Source: a virus. From it: a stretch of 31,239 bases of DNA. Both the position numbers and the translations under genes were made by a program. Under the pieces are notes generated by a model. That model worked only from the letters and a program-made list of their open reading frames with translations. It did not search any database and was not told the origin of the DNA. Below, piece by piece: positions 16,323 to 24,566 of this stretch; the first letter of the stretch is position 1, and every line of letters begins with the position of its first letter. The stretch covers positions 1 through 31,239 of the IMG/VR virus record IMGVR_UViG_3300046818_000017; one strand, 5' to 3'.

Positions 16323-19300
16323 TTACTGGACTCTGCGGAAGGTAAACTCGGCCCCAATGAACCGAACCTTGCCCACCAAATCGTCTACGACCCCACCGGT
16401 ATCATCGACATTGCGGCACATACGGATGTGGAGCAGTCGGCCAGCGGCAACCCCGGTCGCGGTCACGGCGGGATCGTCCGCATAGTTGAGTTGCAAAGAC
16501 GTGGGTTTGGTTGTGTCGGCTATACAATTGCCCGAGGCTTGGGCTGGGAACGCAACATCGTCTACCTCGCCATCGCCATTGCTGATGAGCTGGGAGCAGA
16601 AGGCGACGTTGCCGCTAATCACCGGAGAGTACCAGACATACCGAACATCAAGGGGAAGGGCGAAATCTGCCGGTAACATGATTGTCGTTTGCAGACAGGA
16701 TTCCGGCGTCTGTTCAAAATCAGCGACGCCCTTCTGCACACCTAGTGAATCCGGAGCACAGACCGCAGTCGGAACATTAGTGGCTTCCACGTCCCACAAC
16801 AGATTGGCAACCCCAGCCTGACAGCTTGCTGCCGGTAGCCATACCTTACTCGTGGTCGTCAGCACGTTGGTCGCATCGGTCGCATCAATCGTTTTGTTGG
16901 TGAGGGTGGAGGGGGTATCAACAAACTCAATCTCTCCGGCAGTTCCATTGTTACAGCCTTTGAGCGCGGTCTCGGACGTATCGGCAAAGACGCTGTAGCT
17001 ACCTGCTGTACAGGTCTTCGTATCATTCGGGGTTAAATCCACACCGCCAATTACAGCCGGTGAAGTCAAGGTTAATACCGTACCGTTCCACGTCGCCGCA
17101 CCCACACCGCCAAAGACGCCGCTGTTGTTATACTGAAGTTGCGTCGTACTACCGGCTGGCGTCCCACCACTGCCGAATGTATCCAAGGCACTAATGGTTC
17201 CGTTCTGGCACTTCTTCCACTGGGTTTCACTGGAGTTGGCGCGAATCCAGTATTCACCCGTGTTACAGGTGCCATCGGTTCCCGTTGCCACTCCCGTCAG
17301 CCGTGGGACTTCGAGCCCACTTGGCAGCCAGCGGCCAGATTGCACGAAGGTACCGTTCGATACCACATTTGCTACTAACGCCGCTGAACGCGTGGCATGC
17401 GTTGCATCGGTCCACACCGCATCCATGCGAGCAGCATCCTGGTTAGCGGTCGAACTCGAATTGAGTTGATAGAGCAGACTGCTACCTAATCCAGCCGCCG
17501 GTGTTCCCGTACTCTGTCGCCGGATGGTGAGCCCGGTGCCAACCGTCGTTGTTCCGCCATCACGAAAGCCGGTAATGAGCGGCGCGTTCTGACCTGCCGT
17601 CGCGGTACGCACTTCCAACACATTCGCAGACACGCGGCTCAGACCAACGTCTGGAGAGTTCTCTGGAAAGCTGATCGACGAGACATTCACACCGCTGCTC
17701 ACGACCTTTACTTTCCACACGCCGCCGCTGCCAAGGTTGGTTGATGTGGGACCATTCAGGTAGAGGTCGGCACCGTCACCAGCGATTCCGTAGTTTGTCG
17801 CCGTTGGTGTCCCCGGACCGAAATACACCGATCCATACGTCGGGGTGCCAATAAGTGTACCGATACGGAGGAGGTTAGTCGTCGCAAAGTTCTGGATGGT
17901 CAAGGTATTAGGAATATCGGCAGTTGGCGGCGTGAGCGTTACCGGCGCAGTCACCGTTCCACCACCACCACCTCCGCCAATCACTTGAAAGGTTCCACCC
18001 GAACAGCCAAGCCACATCGCTGAGACAGCGGCATCGGTATCAAGGAAGGTCTCACCAGTCGTGCAACTACCGGGAGGAGTCGTCCCAAACTTACTCGGTT
18101 TGGTGATTGCCGCTGAGCCAAAATCTACCGTTGTGGCTGGCTCAGCAGTAAAGACACCGGCCTCAGTCACCTTGAGAAGATCCGCTCCACCCGACTGTTC
18201 GACAATCCAATTCTTGGTCGAGGGAATCGTCATCACCATGTCACTCGTCGGAACGGTCTCGGTCACCCAGGTGCTGTTACCAGTGTCATAATAGCGGCGC
18301 TGATAGATCGTGCAGGTGGTATCGCCACAGAGATAAAAGGCTTTTGTCGGACTGGTCAGATCCATGATCCGCCAGCCATTGGCACCCACAGTAATCGACG
18401 GCGTTGTCCCACCAAGATTATAGGCGTTCTGGATGTTCGGCGTGGGATTGAGCAGAATCATATCGGTGCCGTCATAGGCGAGTCCCATCCACATCTCGTC
18501 TTGCACGTCACCGGTCACGAGCGGCGTCTTCACGTCATTGACGATCTTCACAATCGCTTTAGGCCCGGCAATGCTATTGAGTTGCAACGTAGCGGGTCCC
18601 GTATTCGGTGTCCCGGCTTTGATGACATAGCGCGTGTTGTTGGCATAGGCGGTGATTGCGGGCGTCATGGTACAGGCGTAGCTATCGTTGCCGGTTGCAC
18701 TCACGCAGCCCGTGGCGGCGGAGATCCCATCGACATCACCCGCGCCACTCCCAGCCCCGGTCAAATCACTGCCGCAACTCCATAAGGTGTTACTACCCGA
18801 GGTTCCCGTACTCTTTAAGACAAGCCCGGTTCCACACGTTAGACCAGCGACTGTTGTTAAATCGGGATCAATGGGTTGATAATCAGAGAGCGTGATACCG
18901 GTATTGGGAATGTCAGCATCGGTAATCGCCGCCATCGTCGCAGTAGTGATTCCTGCGGTAGACGAGACCTTGAGCACACCGGTCCCTGGAACAGAAGGCA
19001 TGACAAAATTATACGGTGTAGTCACCGTTGCCGGTGCATGAATCTGCAGGGTGGTTGCCGCAGCCGCACTCGGTGCGATTCCTGCGGTCAGTGTGAGCAC
19101 TCCGGCATTACTACTGCCCGCACCTGATGCGAGTGTTCCTGCGGTACTGATGTTGCCACTGTCATCAATGATAACGCTGGAGTTCTGAATCAGTTTGCCG
19201 GTGGTGCTATCGAAACGAGCAATAGCATTATCGGTTGCGCTTGCTGGACCGCCCACATCACCCGCGCCGACGCCACCACTGTCAGCCGCGCAGACCCAGT

Positions 19301-20483
19301 TACCACTGGACTTCTTCATGATCTGCGTATCGGCACACACCAACCCGGCAATCTGGCTCAGATCCGGGTCCTGTTGCTGCTTCTCGGTCTCAATTTCGGC
19401 CATCATCGCTTGTACATTGGGACTACTCAGCCCACCCGTGGTGGTCGTGGTAATTTGCGCGGCTGTATAATCACCACTTGCGGGAACCACGGCTCCTGTT
19501 CGGGTGTTAAACGACAACACGCCCACAGTATCCGTACTACAGACCCAGGTGGTGCCTGACTTCTTGATAATTTGCTGGTCGGTACAGGCGAGCCCGGCGA
19601 TCTGGGTAAGGTCGGAATCACCGATTTGCCGTTCGGTGCCCAATTCATCAAGCTGGGCTTGGACGGTCGTCCCAGCAATGGCGTTGGGAACCGAAGGAAC
19701 CGCACTCACCTGACCGGCTTGCACCTGGGTACAGGTCAACGAACCATCCGAGGCGGTATCCGAAACATAGGTACCCGCTGGGCAAGGATTGGGATTCGCT
19801 ATGAGCGGTTGTTTGCCGGTATCGAGTTGGTTGATCGCCGCTTGTACGTCGGTCGCCGTCACCGACACACCCGGAACATTGACGATCTGGGTCGCCGTGT
19901 AATCCCCGCTTGCCGAGACCACCGTGCCGCTGCGGGTATTGAAGGTTGCCACGCCAACGGTATCAACGTCACTGCCACAGACCCAGGCACTGCCATTCCA
20001 TTTATGAATTTGGTTAGTGGTACACACCAGTCCCGCAAGTTGGGTGAGGTCGGTATCGAGCGGCTGGAACTCGGCCACGATCTCAGTCAGTACGGCTTGC
20101 AGATTGGTACTGCCGATGGTTCCGGTTGCGGTATTGGTAATCTGGGTAGCGGTATAATCGCCGGTTGCTGGGCTCACCACACCGGAACGGGTATTCCACG
20201 TCGTGACGCCTGCTGACGCACTTGCTGAACCTAAGAGCCAATCACCGGCAATATCACACTTAGTAGGATCAACCCCCAAGTTCGGTGCAGTTTTACAGGT
20301 ATAGATATTGCCGTTGTTTTGCTGGACGCAGGCCTCCAACGGACTGGCGACAAACCCGGCATTGGGACAATCGGTTGGATGCGAGTAACGGACTCCGCCC
20401 CCTCCGCCACCACCACCCCCAACCCATCCCGCTTGTGCTGACGATGCCAGCACCGCGAGCACCACCCCCAGAATGTACTTCAT
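16323..20483 (-). CDS. Giant secreted fibre-like protein with Cys-paired repeats
   Basis: A 1386-residue protein, the largest here. Residues 1-18 are a signal peptide (MKYILGVVLAVLASSAQA), followed by a run of nine Gly. Residues ~95-400 hold three repeats built on NTRSGxVxxASGDYTATQI and DLTQxAGLxC...WVC, typical of tail-fibre shafts; a fourth partial copy lies at ~535-570. Residues ~415-455 (IARFDSTTGKLIQNSSVIID) are also fibre-like. Three CTTGE...WxxCxNGT modules lie at ~807-830, ~1073-1096 and ~1158-1181. TLTNKTID (1193-1200) is a common fibre motif. The C-terminal ~120 residues look like a beta-sandwich ending VGKVRFIGAEFTFRRVQ. Probable role: host attachment. The Sec signal and paired Cys are unusual for a fibre. 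Confidence 0.75.
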   Translation of the reverse strand: MKYILGVVLAVLASSAQAGWVGGGGGGGGGVRYSHPTDCPNAGFVASPLEACVQQNNGNIYTCKTAPNLGVDPTKCDIAGDWLLGSASASAGVTTWNTRSGVVSPATGDYTATQITNTATGTIGSTNLQAVLTEIVAEFQPLDTDLTQLAGLVCTTNQIHKWNGSAWVCGSDVDTVGVATFNTRSGTVVSASGDYTATQIVNVPGVSVTATDVQAAINQLDTGKQPLIANPNPCPAGTYVSDTASDGSLTCTQVQAGQVSAVPSVPNAIAGTTVQAQLDELGTERQIGDSDLTQIAGLACTDQQIIKKSGTTWVCSTDTVGVLSFNTRTGAVVPASGDYTAAQITTTTTGGLSSPNVQAMMAEIETEKQQQDPDLSQIAGLVCADTQIMKKSSGNWVCAADSGGVGAGDVGGPASATDNAIARFDSTTGKLIQNSSVIIDDSGNISTAGTLASGAGSSNAGVLTLTAGIAPSAAAATTLQIHAPATVTTPYNFVMPSVPGTGVLKVSSTAGITTATMAAITDADIPNTGITLSDYQPIDPDLTTVAGLTCGTGLVLKSTGTSGSNTLWSCGSDLTGAGSGAGDVDGISAATGCVSATGNDSYACTMTPAITAYANNTRYVIKAGTPNTGPATLQLNSIAGPKAIVKIVNDVKTPLVTGDVQDEMWMGLAYDGTDMILLNPTPNIQNAYNLGGTTPSITVGANGWRIMDLTSPTKAFYLCGDTTCTIYQRRYYDTGNSTWVTETVPTSDMVMTIPSTKNWIVEQSGGADLLKVTEAGVFTAEPATTVDFGSAAITKPSKFGTTPPGSCTTGETFLDTDAAVSAMWLGCSGGTFQVIGGGGGGGTVTAPVTLTPPTADIPNTLTIQNFATTNLLRIGTLIGTPTYGSVYFGPGTPTATNYGIAGDGADLYLNGPTSTNLGSGGVWKVKVVSSGVNVSSISFPENSPDVGLSRVSANVLEVRTATAGQNAPLITGFRDGGTTTVGTGLTIRRQSTGTPAAGLGSSLLYQLNSSSTANQDAARMDAVWTDATHATRSAALVANVVSNGTFVQSGRWLPSGLEVPRLTGVATGTDGTCNTGEYWIRANSSETQWKKCQNGTISALDTFGSGGTPAGSTTQLQYNNSGVFGGVGAATWNGTVLTLTSPAVIGGVDLTPNDTKTCTAGSYSVFADTSETALKGCNNGTAGEIEFVDTPSTLTNKTIDATDATNVLTTTSKVWLPAASCQAGVANLLWDVEATNVPTAVCAPDSLGVQKGVADFEQTPESCLQTTIMLPADFALPLDVRYVWYSPVISGNVAFCSQLISNGDGEVDDVAFPAQASGNCIADTTKPTSLQLNYADDPAVTATGVAAGRLLHIRMCRNVDDTGGVVDDLVGKVRFIGAEFTFRRVQ

Positions 20484-20487
20484 AATG

Positions 20488-20820
20488 TCACTCGAATCCT
20501 ACATAGAGGAGTCCAGAATCAATGCGCTGCACGCTGAGACCGGCATTACTAGAGAACCCCAACGGCAATTCGTATTCCGTTGCCCCGCTCGGTGCGGTGG
20601 TTTCAAAGAGTTTTCTGCCGTCACGATCAACGAGAATGAGTTTGTGACCCGCCGTCGTCACGTTGACCCAGCGCATACTGCTGACATGGATTTGTCCGGT
20701 CACAATCGGCGTGGGTGTTGCCGTATCAATCAACCACGGCGTGCGTTGGATATTGTTAGCGGCAAAACTCACCGTTGAGACGATGAGAAGACTCACCAGT
20801 CCAAGAATGAGACGAACCAT
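20488..20820 (-). CDS. Small secreted protein upstream of the fibre
   Basis: A 110-residue protein with signal peptide MVRLILGLVSLLIVSTVSFA and GGGGGAC before the start. The mature ~90 residues are beta-rich (GQIHVSSMRWVNVTTAG, KLILVDRDGRKLFETTA, ELPLGFSSNAGLSVQRID) and have no Cys. I know similar short beta-rich proteins next to capsid genes in other phages, but cannot name the family. Its stop lies 4 bases before the fibre ATG, whose ribosome site (GAGTGA) is inside this gene, so the two are coupled. A fibre-base or decoration role is a guess. Confidence 0.75.
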   Translation of the reverse strand: MVRLILGLVSLLIVSTVSFAANNIQRTPWLIDTATPTPIVTGQIHVSSMRWVNVTTAGHKLILVDRDGRKLFETTAPSGATEYELPLGFSSNAGLSVQRIDSGLLYVGFE

Positions 20821-20842
20821 GTTGTCCCCCTTCCGACCGAGG

Positions 20843-21097
20843 TTAGACTTGGGTGCCTATGACGGTCCCACCGGTTTCAGTATTGGCCGGAATTGCGGTT
20901 CCGGTTCGTATCTTGCCATCTGAGCTAGCCCACAGGTAAATGGTGGTCCGTGTTCCGTTGGCGGCGACCGCATCCAAGGCCAGAATCGCCCCTTGCTGTG
21001 GTCGTCCACTCTGGACATGCAAGATACTGGGTAGACTGCGGCCCCTATTGCCCAAGCGGGTCTCACCCCGCACGGCATTATTTGCTCGTACTGCCAT
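20843..21097 (-). CDS. Small capsid-region protein
   Basis: An 84-residue protein with AGGAGACACGACT before the ATG. It has an Arg-rich N-terminus (RANNAVRGETRLGNRGR) and a beta-rich rest (ILALDAVAANGTRTTIYLW, KIRTGTAIPANTETGG). It lacks a signal peptide, so the secreted block begins only with the next gene. It is 27 bases downstream of the major capsid gene. A head-completion or minor capsid role is likely from position but not shown by motif. Confidence 0.7.
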   Translation of the reverse strand: MAVRANNAVRGETRLGNRGRSLPSILHVQSGRPQQGAILALDAVAANGTRTTIYLWASSDGKIRTGTAIPANTETGGTVIGTQV

Positions 21098-21124
21098 AGT
21101 CGTGTCTCCTTTTGTAAGAACGAA

Positions 21125-22063
21125 TCAAGAACCAGGGGAACTATAGGTACCACGCCAGCCGGAATGACCGGTGCCGATACGGAAGGAGACCTTGGTTTTG
21201 ACGCCGCCGTGGTTAAAGTCGGGATCGGTTTGGGTGCGAATGCCGCGTCTCACCCACACATTCAAATCGTGCGTATTTGCCGTTACGACCCACTGACCGG
21301 GATCAGTAAGGTAATGGGTAATCTCGTACTTTAATGCCTTGGCAACGGTGTTAATGGCGTTATTGGCGGTATCTGGTTCGTACTCCGAGAGTAAGAGCCG
21401 CTTGGCAATCCACTCAAGCTGCGGTGGAACGATCAGCTTACTACCCGTCTTAGGCATGGGTAGGCCGGACTCGTTGACGATCAGGCGGAAGTTGGTGAGT
21501 GCTTCTTCGATTGCGGCTTGCGAAAGGTCGGTCGCGGTCGCTGGGCGATTGGGATATGACCCACCGCGTGCAATCGCGTGGTCAACCTTAAAGAGGGATT
21601 CCGCTGTTGGGCCAACGGGATTGTAGCCCAGGCCCGCACCGGTCACACCGAATCCCAAGGTCAAGATCTTGAAGGCTTGAATTTCGATCTCATATTGCGC
21701 AGCGGCTCCAAGCTCAGAGCCGATCTTGGGCACGATGCCATACATTTCATCTTCGACCGACTCTTCGGAGATCCGTGCTCCGAGGGCAAAAGTATAGGGC
21801 GTGTAGCGCACGGTGCCAACGACGGCGATGTTGTCGAAATCGATAGGGGCATACTCGGCCTTTGGTGCCAAGCGACCAACGGACCTGACCAGCACATCAT
21901 CAAAAAATGCCTTGCCGGTATTATTGGCGGGTTTCTGCGGGACGATATTAAAGATCGAGCGATATTGTTTCGGGAAGGTATCAACTGTACTAAACATGGC
22001 CTTTCTCAGGCCAGGCGTAATCAGTTGTACTATTTGGGGAGTCGTTAGAACGATATTAGCCAC
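21125..22063 (-). CDS. Major capsid protein (HK97 fold)
   Basis: A 312-residue protein. The start is GTG at 22063, with GGAGG nine bases upstream; the only nearby ATG is followed at once by a stop. The pattern fits podovirus-type HK97-fold major capsid proteins: an N-terminal arm, then GARISEESVEDEMYG (E-loop/spine region). ATDLSQAAIEEAL with NESGLPM lies before KLIVPPQLEWIAKRLL, NNAINTVA and YLTDPGQWVV, the usual order in this family. It forms the icosahedral head with the scaffold and portal encoded upstream. I see no separate protease or delta domain. Confidence 0.88.
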   Translation of the reverse strand: MANIVLTTPQIVQLITPGLRKAMFSTVDTFPKQYRSIFNIVPQKPANNTGKAFFDDVLVRSVGRLAPKAEYAPIDFDNIAVVGTVRYTPYTFALGARISEESVEDEMYGIVPKIGSELGAAAQYEIEIQAFKILTLGFGVTGAGLGYNPVGPTAESLFKVDHAIARGGSYPNRPATATDLSQAAIEEALTNFRLIVNESGLPMPKTGSKLIVPPQLEWIAKRLLLSEYEPDTANNAINTVAKALKYEITHYLTDPGQWVVTANTHDLNVWVRRGIRTQTDPDFNHGGVKTKVSFRIGTGHSGWRGTYSSPGS

Positions 22064-22120
22064 TGGTCACATCCTCCTCTACCGCCACTCCGCACAGTAG
22101 CGTACACGAACAGTTAGTAA

Positions 22121-22606
22121 TTAGCCTTGAATCGCTGCCGGTAAGAACTTGAAGTAAAATTCGGTGTTGGTATCACCAATCGCACTGCCTGGCGCGACCT
22201 GAATAACAAACACCCGATCATCCACACCACCTTGCTCGGACTGGTCGAGATGAAAGAGCTTGGGGGTATCATCATAAATGAGCCCCATCGGTCCATGATC
22301 GGCAATCAGACTAACGACGTTGGCTGCTGCCGCGCCGACCTCATTCGCCACACACACTAAATCGGTAGTAATACGATAGCAGCGTGCCCGTTTATTGGTA
22401 CCATTCTGACCGGCGTTCTCGGCAATCCCCCAGTAGGCAAGGTCATCGTCACCGGATGCCAGGGTCAGCTCGCCATTAGCATTGACAATGAGCAGACTAC
22501 CTTCACTCCAGGTGCTATTGACCGCTTCCGGCAGGTCATAGACCACTGGTGGCGTGCCACTATCAGTGCGTGCAATCCGTAGTTGCTTGCGTAGAATTGT
22601 TGCCAT
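22121..22606 (-). CDS. Probable capsid decoration / head-stabilising protein
   Basis: A 161-residue protein with GGAGG eight bases upstream of the ATG, placed inside the end of the previous gene. It is beta-rich with Gly/Asp turns (EGSLLIVNANGELTLASGDD, YWGIAENAG, RVFVIQVAPGSAIG) and ends FYFKFLPAAIQG. Its position just before the major capsid gene, and its small compact beta make-up, fit a head decoration protein; that is inference rather than motif recognition. A gap of 57 bases to the capsid gene shows no hairpin. Confidence 0.7.
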   Translation of the reverse strand: MATILRKQLRIARTDSGTPPVVYDLPEAVNSTWSEGSLLIVNANGELTLASGDDDLAYWGIAENAGQNGTNKRARCYRITTDLVCVANEVGAAAANVVSLIADHGPMGLIYDDTPKLFHLDQSEQGGVDDRVFVIQVAPGSAIGDTNTEFYFKFLPAAIQG

Positions 22607-22609
22607 TCC

Positions 22610-23080
22610 TCATTCCTCCTCAGTCATATAATTACGGGTTTGACCCGCAACGGTTTCATCAAAGGTATGATCCTTATGGGCATTGGCCCCGCCCTCATCG
22701 ACCAGGGTCCGGTTCATATTCTCGCGTGCGAGTCCACGAATCGCTTGGCTTTGCTCATCGAGCTGGGCGCGATACTGCGCGTGTCGCTTGGCGTACGAGT
22801 CGAGATCGGTGTACATCAGCACCGTATCCTTGTAGACAAAGCGTTTCTCTTTCCGCTCGCCAACGGCGAACTCTTCTTCTTTCTCTTTGGGAAACTGGTA
22901 ACCCTGGGACTGGACTTCGGCAACACGGCGGGGATCGTCATAGACCGCACGATAGACCCGACCGGGCTTCGGGTTCTTGACTTCGAGAGGGGAGAACGGG
23001 GCTTCCCGATGGACTCGACCCCGTTCCAGGAGTTCCCGGCGCTTCTTATCGATCTCGTCTTCAATGATATTGATACTCAT
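22610..23080 (-). CDS. Charged capsid-region protein of unknown function
   Basis: A 156-residue, highly charged protein: helical N-terminus (DEIDKKRRELLERGR), middle with PLEVKNPKPGRVYRAV and QGYQFPKEKEEEFAVG, and a helix near SYAKRHAQYRAQLDEQSQAI. The start ATG follows AGAAAGGT. It lies between scaffold and decoration genes and may help head assembly. I do not recognise the family. The 124 bases upstream hold two hairpins, so expression of the capsid genes may be set here. Confidence 0.75.
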   Translation of the reverse strand: MSINIIEDEIDKKRRELLERGRVHREAPFSPLEVKNPKPGRVYRAVYDDPRRVAEVQSQGYQFPKEKEEEFAVGERKEKRFVYKDTVLMYTDLDSYAKRHAQYRAQLDEQSQAIRGLARENMNRTLVDEGGANAHKDHTFDETVAGQTRNYMTEEE

Positions 23081-23135
23081 ACCTTTCTGCCTTTCATTTG
23101 CAAATAGATAACATTCTCTTTATACTGAACCTTAC

Positions 23136-23152
23136 TTGGCCCTTCGGGCCAA
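23136..23152. other. Perfect 7-bp hairpin with TTC loop
   Basis: TTGGCCC-TTC-GGGCCAA is a perfect inverted repeat in the gap between the scaffold gene and the next gene. No T-run follows on either strand, so it is not a classic intrinsic terminator. It may act as an RNA processing or stability element in the leftward transcript (inference). Confidence 0.7.
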
Positions 23153-23167
23153 CCCAACAAGAGGGAG

Positions 23168-23202
23168 CCCACTCCGGCTTTGGCTGGTGTGGGTTTTCTT
23201 TT
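23168..23202 (+). terminator. Intrinsic terminator on the plus strand
   Basis: A stem CCCAC-t-CCGG / CTGG-t-GTGGG with loop CTTTGG is followed by TTTTCTTTT on the plus strand. On the minus strand the stem is followed by CTCCCTCTTG, so the strong direction is rightward, opposite to all genes around it. It would stop antisense transcription into the scaffold and portal genes. It might also act as a weak attenuator for the leftward transcript. Confidence 0.6.
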
Positions 23203-23204
23203 GC

Positions 23205-23939
23205 TCAAATCTCGGCATCTCCCAGATTCTTGGCCAATGCATACTCTTTATGAGACATACCCATTTGCTCAGCCATGTAGGCTTCCTCGCGGGTGAGCCG
23301 GAGCTTTTGCTGTGGGGCTCGCACACTGCGTGAGGGCTGGGTGCTTTGCGGTCGGGCTACTTGCTGTGGTTGTCGTTGTGGTTCGGGTTGTCGTTGTGGT
23401 ACGGGCTGGTTGGGCTTTTCTTTTTCTTCTTCGTCTTCTTCTTCCCCATCGTCCACCTCCACGCCGCCGTCGTCGGGTTCGGTCGGCTGTTGTTGGGCCG
23501 TCATGCGTTTCTGTACTTCTTCTTCCACAAGTTCCTGTTGGTGCCGACTGGCGACCAGACTATAGAGACCCGAGACGGTCTCGGGCTTCCCCAAAAGAGC
23601 AGCGGGCACTTGTTGGGCGAGCTGGCGAATTTCGTTCTCCCACTTGGCCGCATAGGGAAATCGGGCATCTCCCTTGAGGATCGAGAGGTTTGACTCGAAC
23701 TGATTGCCGGAGAAATGGGTCACCACCGGGGAGAGCGTGTCGACCACGGTCTTACGCAGAGAATCTTCAATTTGTCCCTTGAGCTTCTGCGGGTCGCTGG
23801 TATCCCACAGCGGCTCCTCGGGTTGGGCCTGTTGCGGCTGCTGCTGTTGTAATGCCTGATAGGCAAGCCCCATGTCTTTACGGTACTGGTCCTCTAGCTG
23901 TTTGTACTTCTCTTCCCAAATCGGCTGTTCATCGGCCAT
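23205..23939 (-). CDS. Capsid scaffolding protein
   Basis: A 244-residue acidic, Gln-rich protein with AGGAG six bases before the ATG. The N-terminus is a coiled coil (EEKYKQLEDQYRKDMGLAYQ), followed by a Q-tract, a helical middle (KLKGQIEDSLRKTVVDTL), a long Asp/Glu run (DDGEEEDEEEKEK), a Pro/Gln/Arg-rich linker, and a C-terminal helical segment (LTREEAYMAEQMGMSHKEYA). Composition and location between portal and major capsid genes fit the internal scaffold that templates head assembly. No protease motif is seen. Residues after the linker may bind the capsid protein. Confidence 0.78.
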   Translation of the reverse strand: MADEQPIWEEKYKQLEDQYRKDMGLAYQALQQQQPQQAQPEEPLWDTSDPQKLKGQIEDSLRKTVVDTLSPVVTHFSGNQFESNLSILKGDARFPYAAKWENEIRQLAQQVPAALLGKPETVSGLYSLVASRHQQELVEEEVQKRMTAQQQPTEPDDGGVEVDDGEEEDEEEKEKPNQPVPQRQPEPQRQPQQVARPQSTQPSRSVRAPQQKLRLTREEAYMAEQMGMSHKEYALAKNLGDAEI

Positions 23940-23942
23940 AGA

Positions 23943-24116
23943 TTACTCCTTCTCCATCTCGTTTACGCATTCCAGTATTTTTTCAGCCAGCACACGCGCA
24001 TCCTCGGCGGACCATACCACCAGCGTGCCGACATCAAGAATAATGGTCTTGGTCACGGGGTCGGCAATGATCGTCATCGGGTCATGAATACGGTCGAAGG
24101 GCGAGCCGTTTCGCAT
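23943..24116 (-). CDS. Short alpha/beta protein
   Basis: A 57-residue ORF with GGAGG seven bases before the ATG. The sequence MRNGSPFDRIHDPMTIIADP leads to a strand (KTIILDVGTLVVW) and a terminal helix (SAEDARVLAEKILECVNEM). The compact strand-then-helix pattern and good start signal support a real gene. Its stop is 3 bases before the scaffold ATG. Unknown function. Confidence 0.7.
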   Translation of the reverse strand: MRNGSPFDRIHDPMTIIADPVTKTIILDVGTLVVWSAEDARVLAEKILECVNEMEKE

Positions 24117-24132
24117 CTCCTAGCCTCCACTC

Positions 24133-24303
24133 CTACTCTTTGATGTGCGGTCCACAAAAGAAACGCCAGCAGGTAAACAAGATCACCTCACCACTATAGA
24201 TCCGCCGCTGTGGCTTCCACGACCACGCTTTCCCAGAGGGACGAAAACCAAAATGGCTCTGCTGCGTCGTCCAATGCAGCCAGCTTTTCCCTATCGCACG
24301 CAC
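24133..24303 (-). CDS. Short Trp-rich basic protein
   Basis: A 56-residue ORF starting with GTG, which lies six bases after GGAGG. I checked each codon: the frame is open to a TAG at 24133. It is basic and unusually rich in Trp (SWLHWTTQQ, GKAWSWKPQRR, FTCWRFFCGPH), with two Cys near the C-terminus. Spacing of 2 bases from the upstream stop supports co-translation. No family is recognised. Confidence 0.65.
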   Translation of the reverse strand: MRAIGKSWLHWTTQQSHFGFRPSGKAWSWKPQRRIYSGEVILFTCWRFFCGPHIKE

Positions 24304-24305
24304 GA

Positions 24306-24566
24306 TTATCCTCCACTCCGAATCTTGCGTTCACGCGGCACCGGAATAAATGAGGGGTCGGTATTTGCGGGCGGTGTCACTTCGTGTTCCAAGGCGGCAT
24401 TGGTCGCGTCGATAATATCGGCCAAGAGATTATGGAGCGCCCGGAAGTCCGCGCGCACGTCCACCAGTTCCTCGTTATTGCAGGAGAGCACCTTGTTGCG
24501 GGCCTCCTGGTAGCGGCGCACCATTCGCTGGTGCAGCTCCACCCATTGCTGCTGACTCGTTTCCAT
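24306..24566 (-). CDS. Small helical protein starting inside the portal gene
   Basis: An 86-residue protein. GGAGG lies five bases before the ATG, which sits 92 bases inside the 3' end of the portal gene in another frame. Residues 1-60 are a charged helix (QQQWVELHQRMVRRYQEARN, DFRALHNLLADIIDATNAAL), followed by a Pro-rich, basic tail. It looks like a helical-hairpin head protein, but I recognise no family. Both frames of the overlap have protein-like composition. A shorter start at the internal ATG (residue 15) has no ribosome site. Confidence 0.72.
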   Translation of the reverse strand: METSQQQWVELHQRMVRRYQEARNKVLSCNNEELVDVRADFRALHNLLADIIDATNAALEHEVTPPANTDPSFIPVPRERKIRSGG

